Positions 1 to 11,405 of a stretch of 64,000 nucleotides of DNA are shown in pieces. The stretch spans positions 5,992 through 69,991 of the forward strand of contig RQTK01001034.1 of assembly GCA_003991915.1 (NCBI GenBank). The letters run 5' to 3'. Under the pieces are notes generated by a model. It made no database searches and was not told the origin of the DNA. It saw only the letters and a list, made by a program, of their open reading frames with translations. Each line of letters begins with the position of its first letter. Position 1 is the stretch's first letter. The stretch is from Elysia chlorotica. Lineage: Eukaryota > Mollusca > Gastropoda > Plakobranchidae. The position numbers were made by a program, and so were the translations under genes.

Positions 1-138
1 GGAGAGGTAGGAGGAGGGGGGGAGGAGAGAGAAAAGTAAAAAAACAAGACAGTAGAGATAGGGGGAGGTAGGAGAGAGAAAAAAACAAGAAAATAAGACG
101 CTATACTATGTTCCCAACCATAAAAAAAACAACATTCA

Positions 139-1178
139 CAGTGGACCTCGATTGCATCATCGGCTGTAGCAAAGCCTAGGTCATTATGAAGGATCTTTAA
201 GGAACATTTTTTCTACTTATTAAGTGATGTTATAAAAACCTCTGATGTAGCGAACATCAGCTGTCCAAGACCTCGGGCATAGTGAAGCTGTTAGTTAAAA
301 CCCTAGGCCTAACCAACGAAAAAAAAAAAATGTAAACCTGTCTGGTTTTCTGCATTGCGATGCCAAAGGCTGCTTGGATGGGCTGAGTAGGTCATTATGC
401 AGGGGAGGGTGCTTGGTTGCTACAGTCATTAATTCTATCAGTGGGCAGTGTTACGTGGTGTCTAGCGTAAGCCTACACACACAGTCTGTGACGCACACAG
501 ACTAAAACGTCATGTAGTTTTCGTTCACAAGAGACAATGCTGAGTGTGCGAGGCATCTCTATTTTTGTGTGTGTGTTTTGTGTGTGTGCGCGCTAATGCA
601 AGTCCAAGGCTTTGCAGATTCAACGAACTGTTGTTGACGCGCCACCATAGGCCCAAAGAGCAGGGTACACCGCGGAGAGCGCTCTCTCGCGCGCAGAACC
701 TTTCCCTACTCCCCCCCTCTCTCTTTCTTTTTCTCTTTCTGGGGTGAAGAGGCACTAGGCTATAGACGGTCTACAATTTACAGCAGCGTTGCCATTTTCT
801 GTTTTTTTAGACTAGATTTAGATCTAGTCGTTTTTGGTTGCATTAGGTGTTTTAGTGGTTTTTTGGTACTGTTAGTTTGTTTTTGTTTTTTTCCCCCTTT
901 TTTATATTTATTTTTAATTTTTATGTATGGGAGTGTATAGGCATATCAAAATTTAATTCGTCAGTGGGTAAAGAAAAAGAAATCTTAAAATAAGTTTAAA
1001 GCAAAAAAAGGGATGAGAAAAAGAAAGGGTTACATCTAGAAGAAAAAAGAACTTGCAATCGCCATACGAAGTACTTTATTCATTCATAATCTGCAGGTCA
1101 ATCATCACATAACAAAACCTTGGTTATAACAAAATTTTAACTCAGGCCCAAGAATTTCGTTATATCCAAGGTCCACTG
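139..1178. mobile_element. Tigger/pogo-like DNA transposon remnant, about 1.04 kb
   Basis: The left end begins CAGTGGACCTCG and the right end, read on the minus strand, begins CAGTGGACCTTGG and is flanked by TA. Inside the right end lies AACAAAACCTTGG. The same ends and the same subterminal motif occur in the 40988-42010 element, so the two look like one family. The ends fit pogo/Tigger terminal repeats, which insert at TA. No transposase is visible; the interior is low-complexity. The left TA is not intact (TCA). Family name is inference. Confidence 0.5.
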
Positions 1179-1302
1179 TACTGAAGTCTTAATCTTGATG
1201 CTAGCAATAATCATGCATCCTAAAATTTTGAGTTTTAACTGTGTAAAGCTTCTACATATCAGCCTTTTATTACTATGTGTGTGTGTGTGCTCTTTTTGAT
1301 AG

Positions 1303-1478
1303 ATAACTGTGCCACAAGACTTTTGCATGGAATGCTCTATAATCCCCTGACCAAGAGGTGGTCATGGATAAAGGATACAAGCATCAACTATGCCATTCAC
1401 GCAGTGAAAGCTGAAAGCGATGACTTCTTGTGGACAGATGTATCCGTGCGGAAAGAGCAAATGGAAGGACAAAGTTAA
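1303..1478 (+). CDS. Probable last coding exon of an unidentified gene
   Basis: A pyrimidine-rich stretch ending TTTTTGATAG precedes a 176 bp open stretch that starts in phase with two bases of a codon (AT) and continues from NCATRLLHGMLYNPL to RKEQMEGQS before TAA at 1476-1478. The composition is that of an ordinary globular protein (W, D, E, balanced), unlike the low-complexity flanks. Overlapping AATAAA poly(A) signals at 1511-1520 lie about 35 bp after the stop. I do not recognise the protein family. The upstream exons must lie outside the window or be unrecognised in 1-1270. It could be a chance open frame. Confidence 0.5.
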
Positions 1479-1510
1479 TGATAATGATGGTTGGTTTGAT
1501 TTGATTTATT

Positions 1511-1520
1511 AATAAATAAA
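1511..1520 (+). terminator. Poly(A) signal, overlapping AATAAA
   Basis: AATAAATAAA lies 33 bp after the stop codon of the 1303-1478 exon, the right place for a 3' end signal of that transcript. Confidence 0.4.
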
Positions 1521-4500
1521 ACGTTTTTCGATACTGTTAGCAATGGAAATAATTTTCTCAGTAATATTCTGTTACTATTGTAAGAGTTTTGAAGGATTTT
1601 TAGTGCAGCAAACTTTGTTAAGTTGTTAATAAGAATCTGCTTGAAATTTCTAATCATATATGTTATCATTTAAGACATCGCCTTTAATTGTGTTTTTTTT
1701 TTCATTTTTATATGAAGTCTGTTTTTTTGTCTGCTAGGTTAAAAAGAAAACTATCCAGTTCAATGTAGAATTTTTTTTTAAACCTGCTTGAAGTAGCGCA
1801 AGCCAAAATGTAAAAAGAGGTGGTTTAATCTCAAGCTTATGCAGCACCTGTCATAGTACACTGATATATTACTATTGGACACAATCTGTTTATAGGAGGT
1901 GGGTCTTGACAGAAATTTGGTGGAAAGCTTTTGAAACTGTTTTATGTTAAAAAAAGAAGACAATGAAAAAATCAATCACTCTTATCCCCGACGAAATGAA
2001 ATATATTTTTGGACCTTTTGGTTATGGATTTGATGAATTTAATTTGATGACCACTTTAATGCTGTGATATATTTTTCCTTTAAGTTCAATTGTTTTTCCA
2101 TACAACTTTTTGTATTGAAATGAATAGGAAAGTTGATAGTCATGGATTAATTCAAAATATGCAAGTTTGTTATATTTGATATCTGCAGTAACAGTTGTTT
2201 TGTTATATATTTTTCAAAGTATGTATTGTCAAAGAGAAATACAGAAAAACATTTTTTTTTAATGCTGGAGGAGCTTGGTGTTTTAGTTATTGCTTCACCT
2301 GTATACATCTATATTTTTTTTAGGCTAAGAAACCTACCAAGGGCCATCATATTTCCAAAATATTTGAGAGCTCACCTAACCTTAACTGCCAATCTTTACT
2401 TGTAGTTGTATTACTAAAAGCCACTCGTGTTTTTTTTTTTTCACCCAGTGACCTTGGAAGAGGATTAAATAAATGCACATGGCGACAATTAGTTTCCTGA
2501 TTAGCATATCTACCTAACAATCAAGCAATCAATCTATTTACTTATCTGTCTATATTTATCTATCTATCTATATACATGCATATGTCTATCTATAGTATAA
2601 CATCCTTGACATCTTCTGCGTGTGTGTTATTCTATCTTTCTATTATTTTGTTGTCTCTATTATATAGGCATACATCTGCATTTTTTTATCATTTACCTAA
2701 AATTAGGAAGAAGAAAAAATAAAAAGAAGAAGAGGAAATAGAGGAACGGAATAAAGTAGAGCAAGGAAGATGTGCAAAAAGAGGAGTGTCAGCAGGAAGT
2801 GCAGGTGGAGGAGAGGACGACGACCAAGAGCGGGAAATGAGGAAGATTAGCAGGAGGATGTGAAGGAGGAACTCTAGAAGGACTTGGAAGTTGGAGCAGG
2901 AAGAAGCACAGTAGCCTGTAGGGGAAGGAAGAGGCAGGAGGAGGTGCAGACGGATGAACTGTAGGAGCAGGAGGGAGGATGGGAAGGAAGAGATGTAGGC
3001 GGAAGAGCAGGGGGGAGGATAATGAGAAGGAAGAACAGGATTGAGGATGAAAGCAGCAGATGAAGGTACAGGCGGAGGAAAGAGGAGGAGCAGAAGGGAG
3101 ACGGGAGGGAGAGGAAGAGTGGGGGAGGAGAAGGAATTAGTGATTTTGTTTTTATGGCACATCAGCACGGTAACGGCTATATTGCGCCCATGATGTCCTA
3201 AAACAGCTAACAGCAGCAGTGACTCCTTTATGGCTCTCAGCATAAAAATTGTGCATAAAAAGGTTGGTTAAAAGTAAAGGGTATACAGTACATGTATAGG
3301 GCCTACAGTGGTTTAAAAGATCCATGTGAGGGATTATCACAGTTAATTTTACTATACACACCAATGTCCCTGAGATACCTCACTAGGTGCTGAGGACCAA
3401 CATAAATAAATGTGCTCTCTAATGGTTTGGAAGCAAGGTACAGTGGACAGTCAACCAGGATGTCACTTATGAATAATTGACTGTTGCAGCTATGACACTG
3501 TAAGAGCAGAGTAGGAGGAAAAACAGGAAGAGCAGGAGGAGGAGGAGCATGAGGTGATGCAGGCGGAGGTTAAGAAGAGCAGGAGAGAGAAAGCAAAGAG
3601 ACAGACAGACAGAAAGTGGAACCATTGCCAAGGCTTACTTACGAGTATACCAGTATTTTTCACCCACGAATGAATTTGCTTCAAGGCAATCATATACATG
3701 TAATTATGGTTCAGGAAAAATTTCACCAAACAAAAAAGCAAAAAATTATTTTTTTTTAAAGAAATTAACTATGCATGTAGAAACACAAAAAACATGTTTA
3801 GGAATACATTATATAGTATGTATACAGGTTACAGTCTTAAAATAGTTTTTCACCCACGAATGAATTTGCTTCAAGGCATATGGTTCAGGAAGAAATTCAC
3901 CAAACAAAAAATCAATGAAATTATTTTGTTTGTTTGTTAAAGAAATTAACTATGTATGTAGAAACACAAAACACATATTTAGGAATACATAATGTAGTAT
4001 ACTTCTATACAGGTTTCAGTCTTAAAATTGGTACCATTAATTGAGTGGCCTAGTTATTTTATTGATATAATGATACGGTACATGTACATGTGTTGCACTT
4101 CAAAAAAATGTACATGTTTTGCACTTCAAAGAAAAACAAATTTTTTCACAGTCCAGTTGGTTTTCACCCACGAGTGGCAGTGAAGGTTAAAATGGGTACA
4201 TGCATTTTCTTAAATACTGACCAATGTAGTAGGGGGAGACAGCTAATAATAAACATACATGTACTCTTTGACTGCTATACTTATTGTAATATAAGGGGCA
4301 TCCTAAAACATGTAGTACACGTCACCACAGACAACTAAACAAAAAACCCAGTGTGATGATATTCTTCAATATCTCTTGTGGGTTCATGCTTCAAACAAAA
4401 AATCTTCGAAAGTTTTAACTTAGCCAAGACCCAAATAGTGTGTCCACTTTATGGTGCAGTGAGTGATACCCTGGACCTGATGGTGTCTTTCAGCGGGGCT

Positions 4501-5100
4501 AGTATAACATGAGGCTGCGTATTGTAGCAAAATGGTAACCTAAAAGTACATGGTACTAACCTGTGGATTACAATTATTGTCTTCCAATAAACTATAAATA
4601 AAAAGAAATACGAAATGACCTAGCATTGGCTTTATTACTAGCATGTTTACATGTACACCACAGAGTAACATGTATACTTCTCTTTATACGTCCATCATGC
4701 ACGCCCATTAACTTAGCCAATGAAACAAGCGAGTTTGTTGTACCGCCTAGTATTAGTATTAATAAAGTCACCTCCGTTAATGCTAAAGGTATGCGCGATG
4801 CGCAGATTGATTCGTAGTCAACGTCAACTATTGGTCAATGAGAGTAATAACATGTAAACAGGCGCACAAAAAGCGGTCTGTAGTTTATGGTTTATGTGTG
4901 ATTACATGTCACGCTGCGCAACGTGACTAGAAGTAACAACCAAAAGAAGCGCACAATAACCAATATCACTGACGGGACGGTTAAAAGCAAGAAGTACGAA
5001 CAATAATTATAATGGTGTTATATAAGAGTTAAGACTATTTTCTAAAAAGAGTTTACAAAATATGAGATGCATAGATATTTTGTAATTTGTATACATAATG
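1521..5100. other. Gene-free AT-rich stretch with a purine-rich tract
   Basis: No supported gene. Bases 2690-3140 and 3500-3610 are GAGGA-type purine tracts that create long but meaningless open frames of S, P and L on the minus strand. Short GATA/TCTA simple repeats occur near 2530-2600. A roughly 190 bp direct repeat (3655-4029) is listed separately. Confidence 0.6.
3655..4029. repeat. Direct tandem duplication, unit about 190 bp
   Basis: The motif TTTTTCACCCACGAATGAAT starts at about 3656 and again at about 3846. The two units share the order: CACCCACGAA, GCTTCAAGGCA, TGGTTCAGGA, TTCACCAAACAAAA, AAAGAAATTAACTATG, GTAGAAACACAAAA, TTTAGGAATACAT, ACAGGTT, CAGTCTTAAAAT. They differ by small substitutions and indels. 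A third weak echo (TTTTCACCCACGAGTGGCAG) is at about 4162. Confidence 0.85.
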
Positions 5101-5104
5101 TACT

Positions 5105-5346
5105 GCGTTCGTAGGGAGGCTTCCGACGCAAAAGGTCCGTGGTTCGAGCCCTGGCAATTTCGCTCCCTACTGGTTGGGTCGGTGTCAATTTAAATTAATG
5201 TGGTCGGCTGAGGCAGGAGTCATGGTATCTCCGCTCTGTATCGTGTGTGGCAGCACATAAAATTGTCAGACGTCAGTCTTGGGGCTCGTCTACAATATAG
5301 CCTATATAGCGCTAATGTTGGGCGTTACCAAATCAACAACAACTCA
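5105..5346 (+). repeat. tRNA-derived SINE
   Basis: A head with a pol III B box (GGTTCGAGCCC) is followed by the core GGGTCGGTGTCA, then GTGGTCGGCTGAGGCAGGAG, TCATGGTATC, GTGTGTGGCAGCACATAAAA and TTGTCAGACG, and it ends with GGGCGTTACCAAATCAACAA. The same core is found at 6615-6930 and 13655-13800 (minus) and 9805-9985 (plus), which defines a dispersed family in this window. Confidence 0.75.
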
Positions 5347-5849
5347 ACTGCGTTGCTAAGAAAAAGAGAGGAAAAAAACTACAAAAAATACAAACACCAA
5401 CCCAACATCAAACAAACAAACAAAGCAACAAGAAAAGTATACAGCTCTTCCCAAGGTTTTACGCCTCGTATGTGTACAAGAAGAATCATATAGTGTGATA
5501 AACGTCTCACAATTTTATTTCATGCAACACGCGAGGCAGCGCGGGGTTACATGGATTCTTGTCTCATTTTTCATTTACACTTGCCCAATCAAGGGATGAA
5601 ATACTAGGCCTACCAATTAATTTTGTCAGATCGAACCGAGACCACATAGAGGGGCAAAGCTCTACCACCCCAACCCCTCCACCCTCACCCCCTCAAACTC
5701 ACATACACCTGAAAGTTTCATAATGAGAGAAATAAATTTAAAAAAAAACAAGTGGGAATTTTAGGGTGAAGAAAGATAAGATTCACTTTATCGATCTCTC
5801 TAAACGTCTAAAACATTGAAACTGACAAGCCTGTAATGCGAGAAGGGGA

Positions 5850-5867
5850 GGGGGGGGGGGGGGGGGG
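5850..5867 (+). repeat. Poly(G) run of 18
   Basis: Eighteen consecutive G embedded in a purine-rich GA stretch. It is one of four G-runs of 16-22 bases between 5.8 and 7.7 kb, all on the plus strand. Confidence 0.95.
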
Positions 5868-6017
5868 AGAGACAGGAATTAAGAAAGAGAGAGAGCGCGA
5901 TAGGGTATATAAAGCATAATTATTAACTCACGCATAGAGAAACTTAGAGAAATATTCGCCGTATATGATCTCTTCGGGGAGCCTAGGGCAGTAGGAGAAG
6001 AAAAAAGAGAGAAATGC

Positions 6018-6039
6018 GGGGGGGGGGGGGGGGGGGGGG
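6018..6039 (+). repeat. Poly(G) run of 22
   Basis: Twenty-two consecutive G within GA-rich sequence. Its flanks resemble those of the 5850 run (an AGAGAGA-rich stretch, then a GAGACAGG/GAGTGACAGG motif), so the two may be a small local duplication (about 5840-5990 against 6000-6180). Confidence 0.95.
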
Positions 6040-6200
6040 CGAGTGACAGGGCGAGGAGTCAGGTAGACAGGCAGAGACGAGTGGAGAGAGAAATGGGGTC
6101 CTATGACATTAGATCACACATAGACTAGAGATATTCATAAGGAAAGAAATTTTCGCTGCATACGGCCCTCGTGGAAACCTAGGAGGTTAAACCTCATCTC

Positions 6201-6620
6201 ATGATTGACAAACTTTCAAAAATGAATGCCATTGTTGGTCTTGTTAAGATAAATACATTTAATTCCTCAACAATAATCCTAAATGCACTTGCGCTACAAG
6301 GATGGGTTTTGTCTCCTGTACTATACGCTATATGTACAAATGATTGTACAACAATGCCTTTAATTAAATTAGCAGACTCTACCACTATCGTCTGCCTCAT
6401 ATCAAATGGTGAAAGCTATTATTTCAAACAGATTTCTTTATTAACCAAATGGTGTGATGACAATAAAATTATCTGCAAAGATTTTTGAGGGGAAGTTATA
6501 CAAATCTATGATTATCTGCAATTAAATGTCAGTAACTGAGTAACACAAAGGAATTGTTTATTGACTCTGGGACAAAGAAGAGTCCCGCTGTACCACTAAT
6601 AATCAAAGATCAAGAGGGTT
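6201..6620 (+). pseudogene. LINE reverse transcriptase fragment (CR1/L2-like)
   Basis: The open frame 6201-6488 contains QGWVLSPVLYAICTNDC and LIKLADSTTIVCLISNGE, matching the RT blocks QGCVLSPxLF..YTND and xKFADDTTxxGLIxxxxE. The catalytic FADD is degraded to LADS. After the stop the next RT block survives as ELFIDSGTKKSPAVPLII (about 6551-6600), normally KEMIIDFRKKKSPxxPLxI. Non-functional, 5'-truncated relic; clade assignment is from motif style only. Confidence 0.75.
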
Positions 6621-6930
6621 GAGTTGTGTTCATTTGGTTTAACGTCCAACCTCAGCATAGTAGAGGCTATTTTGTGGACGGGCACCAAGGCTAACGTCTG
6701 ACAATTTTCTGTGCTGCCACACACGAGACAGAACGGGGATACACATGACGCATAAGTCATATCTCAGCTAATCACATTAGAATGGTTTCTGTCTCAGCCA
6801 GTCACATTACACTGACACCGACCCAACCAGTTACAGGGACGAAATCGGTAACCGCTATAGATCTATGGTAACCGCGAACCTCTCGATCTAGAGACCAACG
6901 CTCTATCGCTTGAGCCAGTTCGCCTTCAGA
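6615..6930 (-). repeat. tRNA-derived SINE, minus strand
   Basis: Read on the minus strand, the head GGCGAACTGGCTCAAGCGAT carries an A-box-like TGGCTCAAGCG and is followed by GGTTCGCGGTT (B-box-like). The body is the shared core TTGGGTCGGTGTCAGTGTAA, then GTGTGTGGCAGCACAGAAAA, with a tail GGACGTTAAACCAAATGAAC. The body is longer than in the other copies because the TGACT..GAGA motif is duplicated. Confidence 0.75.
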
Positions 6931-7099
6931 TCAAGAGGTAGAAAAAATTTTCTTTGTATAAGTTTCTATTACTGTAGACATTACAATCTCCTGGCACGAC
7001 AATATAAATTGTATTTATAAGAAAGGAAATCAAAGACCTTTTTCTGTTTTTTTTTTAATGCTTAATTAAGTATGACATTTATGCATCAATTTCGTGGTT

Positions 7100-7115
7100 G
7101 GGGGGGGGGGGGGGG
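7100..7115 (+). repeat. Poly(G) run of 16
   Basis: Sixteen G followed by T-rich and G-rich low-complexity sequence to about 7190. Confidence 0.95.
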
Positions 7116-7276
7116 TAGTGTTTTTTTTTTGTGTTTTTTTTTGTGTGTGTTTTTTGTTGTTTTTTTTCGAGGGGGGAGGGGGGGGTGTCCATATGGGTGT
7201 TGCTGTCTGGGACGCTTCTTTTCTGTCAGTGTCAATCTAACATATAGTAGTGATCAGTAAATGGACACAGATTATA

Positions 7277-7381
7277 AAGTCAGTTAGCTTCATAAATCAG
7301 CCATGTCCCTAAAGTCAGTTAGCTTCATAAATCAGCCATGTCCCTAAAGTCAGTTAGCTTCATAAATCAGCCACGTCCCTA
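7277..7381 (+). repeat. Tandem repeat, three 35 bp units
   Basis: Three head-to-tail units start AAGTCAGTTAGCTTCATAAA at 7277, 7312 and 7347. Units 1 and 2 are identical; unit 3 differs by one base (CCACGTCCC for CCATGTCCC). There are no unique spacers, so this is a minisatellite and not a CRISPR array. Confidence 0.95.
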
Positions 7382-7675
7382 GGCCCATCCCTTATTGTTC
7401 AAACTATTTCGATTATTTGCAAGGCACACCTCTAGGTACAATGATTTAAAAGTACTACACATGTAGAACGATTAGCCCAAAGGGAGACTGTAGCGGAAAT
7501 CAAAGACTTGAATTGTTAAGAAAACTTAAATCTTTGACAGTCTAAAATCACCTGATCAACATGTTTTACAATGCCACACTCCAAACTACTCTTACATTTT
7601 TCATATATAAATAAATTTTTTATAATTGTTATAATTAAACATTAAAATTATAAATAATTGTTATATATAAATTGT

Positions 7676-7697
7676 GGGGGGGGGGGGGGGGGGGGGG
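7676..7697 (+). repeat. Poly(G) run of 22
   Basis: Twenty-two G directly at the 5' edge of the Jockey-like LINE relic that starts near 7700; preceded by AT-rich sequence. Confidence 0.95.
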
Positions 7698-7699
7698 AG

Positions 7700-9620
7700 A
7701 TTACACTAAGTGCCTATAATCAGTTGGATAAGATTACGAAAAAGGCTATCGATGAAGCTTGGGTCCTCTCTGTCGGACTCTTTCGAGCAGGAGCAAGGAG
7801 TTCCACAGGGCAGCGTTCTCTCACGAATTCTCTTTGCCACACAAATTAATTAAATAACTTAGACTTTGAAAAACATTCTAAACTGCTCGTTATACGTAGT
7901 CAATTTTGTTGTCTGCTACAGAGCTTTACCATAGGGCGACAACACCAGCTGCAGCTCAACGCTCTTCAGAAATGGGCAGGCACAAACCGCTTCAAATTCT
8001 CCCCTCAGAAAACGATAGCTGTTCACTTTTGTAATAAAAGGAATTTTTACAAGGATCCTGATCTCTACATCGGCCATGGCCGAAGAATTCCTGTAGAAGA
8101 AGAAGCAACATTTTAGGCTTTATATTTGACAAAAAACTCTCCTTTATCCCCTACCTGGAATATCTAAAGAAAAAGTGTCACTTAAAAAAAGCACTTAATC
8201 TTATTAAAACCTTATGCGGAACAGAGTGGGAGCGGATAGAGAGTCCCTCCTCTACCTTAATCGATCTCTGTTCCGATTTAAACTGGATTACGGCAGTGTA
8301 GTGTATGGCTCTGCCAGACCATCTTATATAAAAATGCTAGACACTATACACCACCAAGGACTGCGTCTCAGCATCGGGACCTTTCGTACCACCCCGGTAG
8401 AAAGCCGTTACGTCGCTGCAGACGAACCATCCTTGCCAGGAAGAAGAAACTATCCTTACAATAATAATGCCGTTAATCTAAAACCTCACCCTGACAATCC
8501 TGTTTTTCACCCTGTTTTCTACCCAAACTATTAAAAAAAATTTCCATTCTTCATCGGACGCGATTCCCCCTTTCGGAATCCGTGTTAATAGCCCCCCTAA
8601 TAATAATAATATATTGCATTCATATAGCGCACTGCCATTAACAATCATGCTCAGTGCGCTTAACAATTTCCATTATCACATGTACAGAAGAGGAATAATC
8701 ATATAATGTTGACACAATACAATATTACATTCAAAAGCCAACTCCTTCTTGAAATCGACTTAGATTCTAACTCTATTGAAGAAGACAAATATTCAGAAAT
8801 CCCTCCATGGACGCTGGAAGCTCTCCAGAAGGACAAACCCCCTCCAGAATTATATATAGGAAATTTTGAACAAATCTTAAAAAAAAAAAAACACACACAC
8901 ACTCAGACCATCATCTAATTATCACTGAAGGGTCTAAATATTAGACCTTCGTCGGAGCTGCCTGTCGATCATCCTCAGCAGATAAATGCTGCGGGGTGAG
9001 CGCAAACTGCGGAGGCAGTTGCTCTGTACACGGCACTCGACACTGTATCTACCTCAAGCAAAGACACATTTTTGATCCTCTCTGACTCGCTTTCCCTAGA
9101 GGCCAACTTAAAAACATCCAAAAATTCTTCACATCTTGAGAAAAATTCACTAACTCCTGCAAAATGGTAAGAAAATTACTCTCTATTGGATCCCAAGACA
9201 TATTGGAATTGAATGAAATTAAATGGCTGATCAGCTCGCCAAGATTGGGCTCGAACTGGAACCTACTCAGGTGCAGATACCTGCATCAGATGCGAAGCCA
9301 ATAATACATAATTTTATAAGAGACAATTTGAAGGCGCGATGGAATAACATGACAAACAACAAAGTACCCTGTGTTCAACCACACTTAGTTCACTGTCATT
9401 TTTCTACTGAGAGGTGAAGAGACTCCACAGTGCCATACCTGCAAGGCTGCAACTGTCAATTATCCATTAGCTCCATTATGGTTGACTGTCCACTTTTTCA
9501 ACGGGAAAGAAATATGTACCTTGCTTCCAAACCACTAGAGAGCATATTTACTTATATTAGTCCTCAGCGCCTACTGAGGTATTTTAAGGACATTGATGTG
9601 TATAATAAAATTTAATTGTG
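7700..9620 (+). pseudogene. Jockey-like LINE relic: RT thumb and RNase H
   Basis: Fragments lie in order but in shifting frames. EQEQGVPQGSVLSRILFA (about 7785-7840) is the RT block before the missing YADD box. LNALQKWAGTNRFKFSPQKT (about 7955-8010), VHFCNKR and DPDLYIG follow. At 8214-8534 come SRYVAADEPSLPGRR and FKLDYGSVVYGSARPSYIKM, typical of the RT thumb region. ILSDSLS (about 9075) and MADQLAKIGLELEP (9223 on) are the RNase H blocks, followed by the C-terminal tail. Many stops and frameshifts; dead copy. The RT plus RNase H order fits Jockey/I-group elements. Confidence 0.8.
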
Positions 9621-9804
9621 ACACATGTGTCTTTTAAACCACTGTACATACCCATTAGTTTTAATCAACCTTATTGTGCAGAATGACACAGGAGTCACCG
9701 CTACCACTAGTATAATGTATGAACTGTCTCAGAACATCGTGGGCACAATATAGCCGTTACCGTGCTAACGTGCCGTAAAAACAAACTCAATCACTCACTT
9801 TGTA

Positions 9805-9985
9805 ACTGTTTGGGTCGGTGTCAGTATAATGTGATCGGCCGAGACAGGAGTCATGGTATCACCACCCAGTCTCGTGTGTGGCAGCACATAAAATTGTCAG
9901 ACGCCAGTGTTGGGACCCTCCAGGAGAACCTATGGAGAACACCAGACATGAAGAGTTTAAGCGAAACTGTCATAAAAGGTGACTG
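9805..9985 (+). repeat. SINE body fragment
   Basis: Carries the window's SINE core: GTTTGGGTCGGTGTCAGTAT, TCATGGTATCACC, CTCGTGTGTGGCAGCACATA and TTGTCAGACGCCAGTGTTGG. The tRNA-like head is missing or replaced by unrelated sequence (about 9740-9800). Confidence 0.7.
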
Positions 9986-9989
9986 AATG

Positions 9990-11180
9990 AAAATCAAGGT
10001 GGCAGATTTTTTCCCGCTCTGAATAACCGTTTCGGTTTTTTTTTCATCAAATAATTATAGGCTTATCCTGTCCTTTCACAAGTTCCACTTAGTAAAATAT
10101 TTATGTACATGTACCTTGTTACCTTCAAGGCGTGTCTTCGCCATACATGTAATAAAATACAGTGTTGTTTCGTGTCGTCCTCACTTTGGTGGGATTTTTA
10201 ATGCTCGTAGCAACGATATTTAAAAATGGCTACCCGTGGTCAAGGTTGATGTTTTGCAATCCTGTACACTGTTTTTATTTGCAGGAACCGATTATACACT
10301 CACGATGCTACACAGTAAACACTTTTCAAAACAAGGTAAAAATCAATCTATAAATATAGATCCACGCAATGGAAGAAGTTAAACACAAATAGAGGCAGAA
10401 TTAGTAAAATTGGGGGTTGGTGGAGAAGCCAATAGATCTATCCCTCACTAGATCTAGATCTAGATATGTCTAGTCTATGATTAGTTTTACTTAGTCTGGT
10501 TCAGGGGCATCGTCTGAAATGAGTATTGGGACTTCAGCCCCACCCTGGCTTCTCGGGCGAGTTGAGCACATTTGTTATTGCTTAGTATGTCATACACAAT
10601 GCAAATGTCTTTGTAGCTAGATGAATTTGCAAAGCAAGTTTAAAAGTAGAATATTGACTATACTTGATAGATCATAATAATAACAAACTGTCACCCTGGA
10701 TACGTTTTCACCTTGCACTGTCCTGCTGACTATGCTTCTGAGGAAATAAATAGCTTTTTGTGAAAATGGGCGAAAAATGATTACGCTTTCATGACTTTGT
10801 GGGATTAGACCCCTCGACTTTTAGTCTACTTCTACCACTGTGAAAAAATACCTGCAAATTCCAGAACTACTTATGAGGAAATAGTAACAGATCTTACACC
10901 TTTTACATCTATATGCTTGACAGATTAACCGTAGACATGTTTACTGATGATTAGGTCGCTTGTGTAGTGTTATCGGCAGTAAAAGCGGGTTTATTTTATG
11001 ACTGACTAAAGCTTCTGTACACTGCTTAAAAAAAACAAACAACTATTCCTATATGTATAAAGAAAAATTCTACTTCTTTCAGTGTTGTTTTATATGAAGA
11101 TAACAGCTGTTTTCAGCTCATACTTTGTTCACCTGTTGAGACTCTATTTTCTCTTGAAAGACATTTATAATCTCTAACAA
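9990..11180. other. No gene seen
   Basis: AT-rich unique-looking sequence. The only notable item is a cluster of alternating GATCTA motifs at 10435-10490 (ACTAGATCTAGATCTAG). Confidence 0.5.
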
Positions 11181-11189
11181 TATCTGACC

Positions 11190-11405
11190 AGATCCATTAC
11201 TTACTAGAGAGCAAGTTATAGATGTTTTAGATGGTGAGAGTGATGAGGATTTTAATATTGTTAGTGATGATAGTGGTAGTTGATCTAGTGGTGACAGTGA
11301 AGGCCTTAGATCTAGATATAGACCAGTGCCAAGAGCAGTTGAGTTAGAACAGAAGTAGATAGAAACGGAGATCCATGTAGATCTAGTTGATGAGGAGACC
11401 TGAAT
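11190..11405 (+). pseudogene. Possible piggyBac transposase N-terminal relic
   Basis: One frame reads LLTREQVIDVLDGESDEDF, then NIVSDDSGS, stop, SSGDSEGLRSRYRPVP, AVELEQK, stop. An acidic Asp/Glu/Ser-rich start with REQVxDxL is typical of piggyBac-type transposase N termini, and other piggyBac relics occur in this window. No catalytic part and no TTAA-CCC ends were found. Two in-frame stops show it is dead. It could be an unrelated acidic fragment. Confidence 0.35.

Noticed and set aside
2689..3243. 184-residue minus-strand open frame rich in S, P, L
   Set aside because: It is the translation of a GAGGA-type purine tract; no protein-like composition or homology.
7277..7381. Possible CRISPR-like array of 35 bp repeats
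   Set aside because: Units are contiguous with no spacers, in an animal genome; it is a minisatellite.
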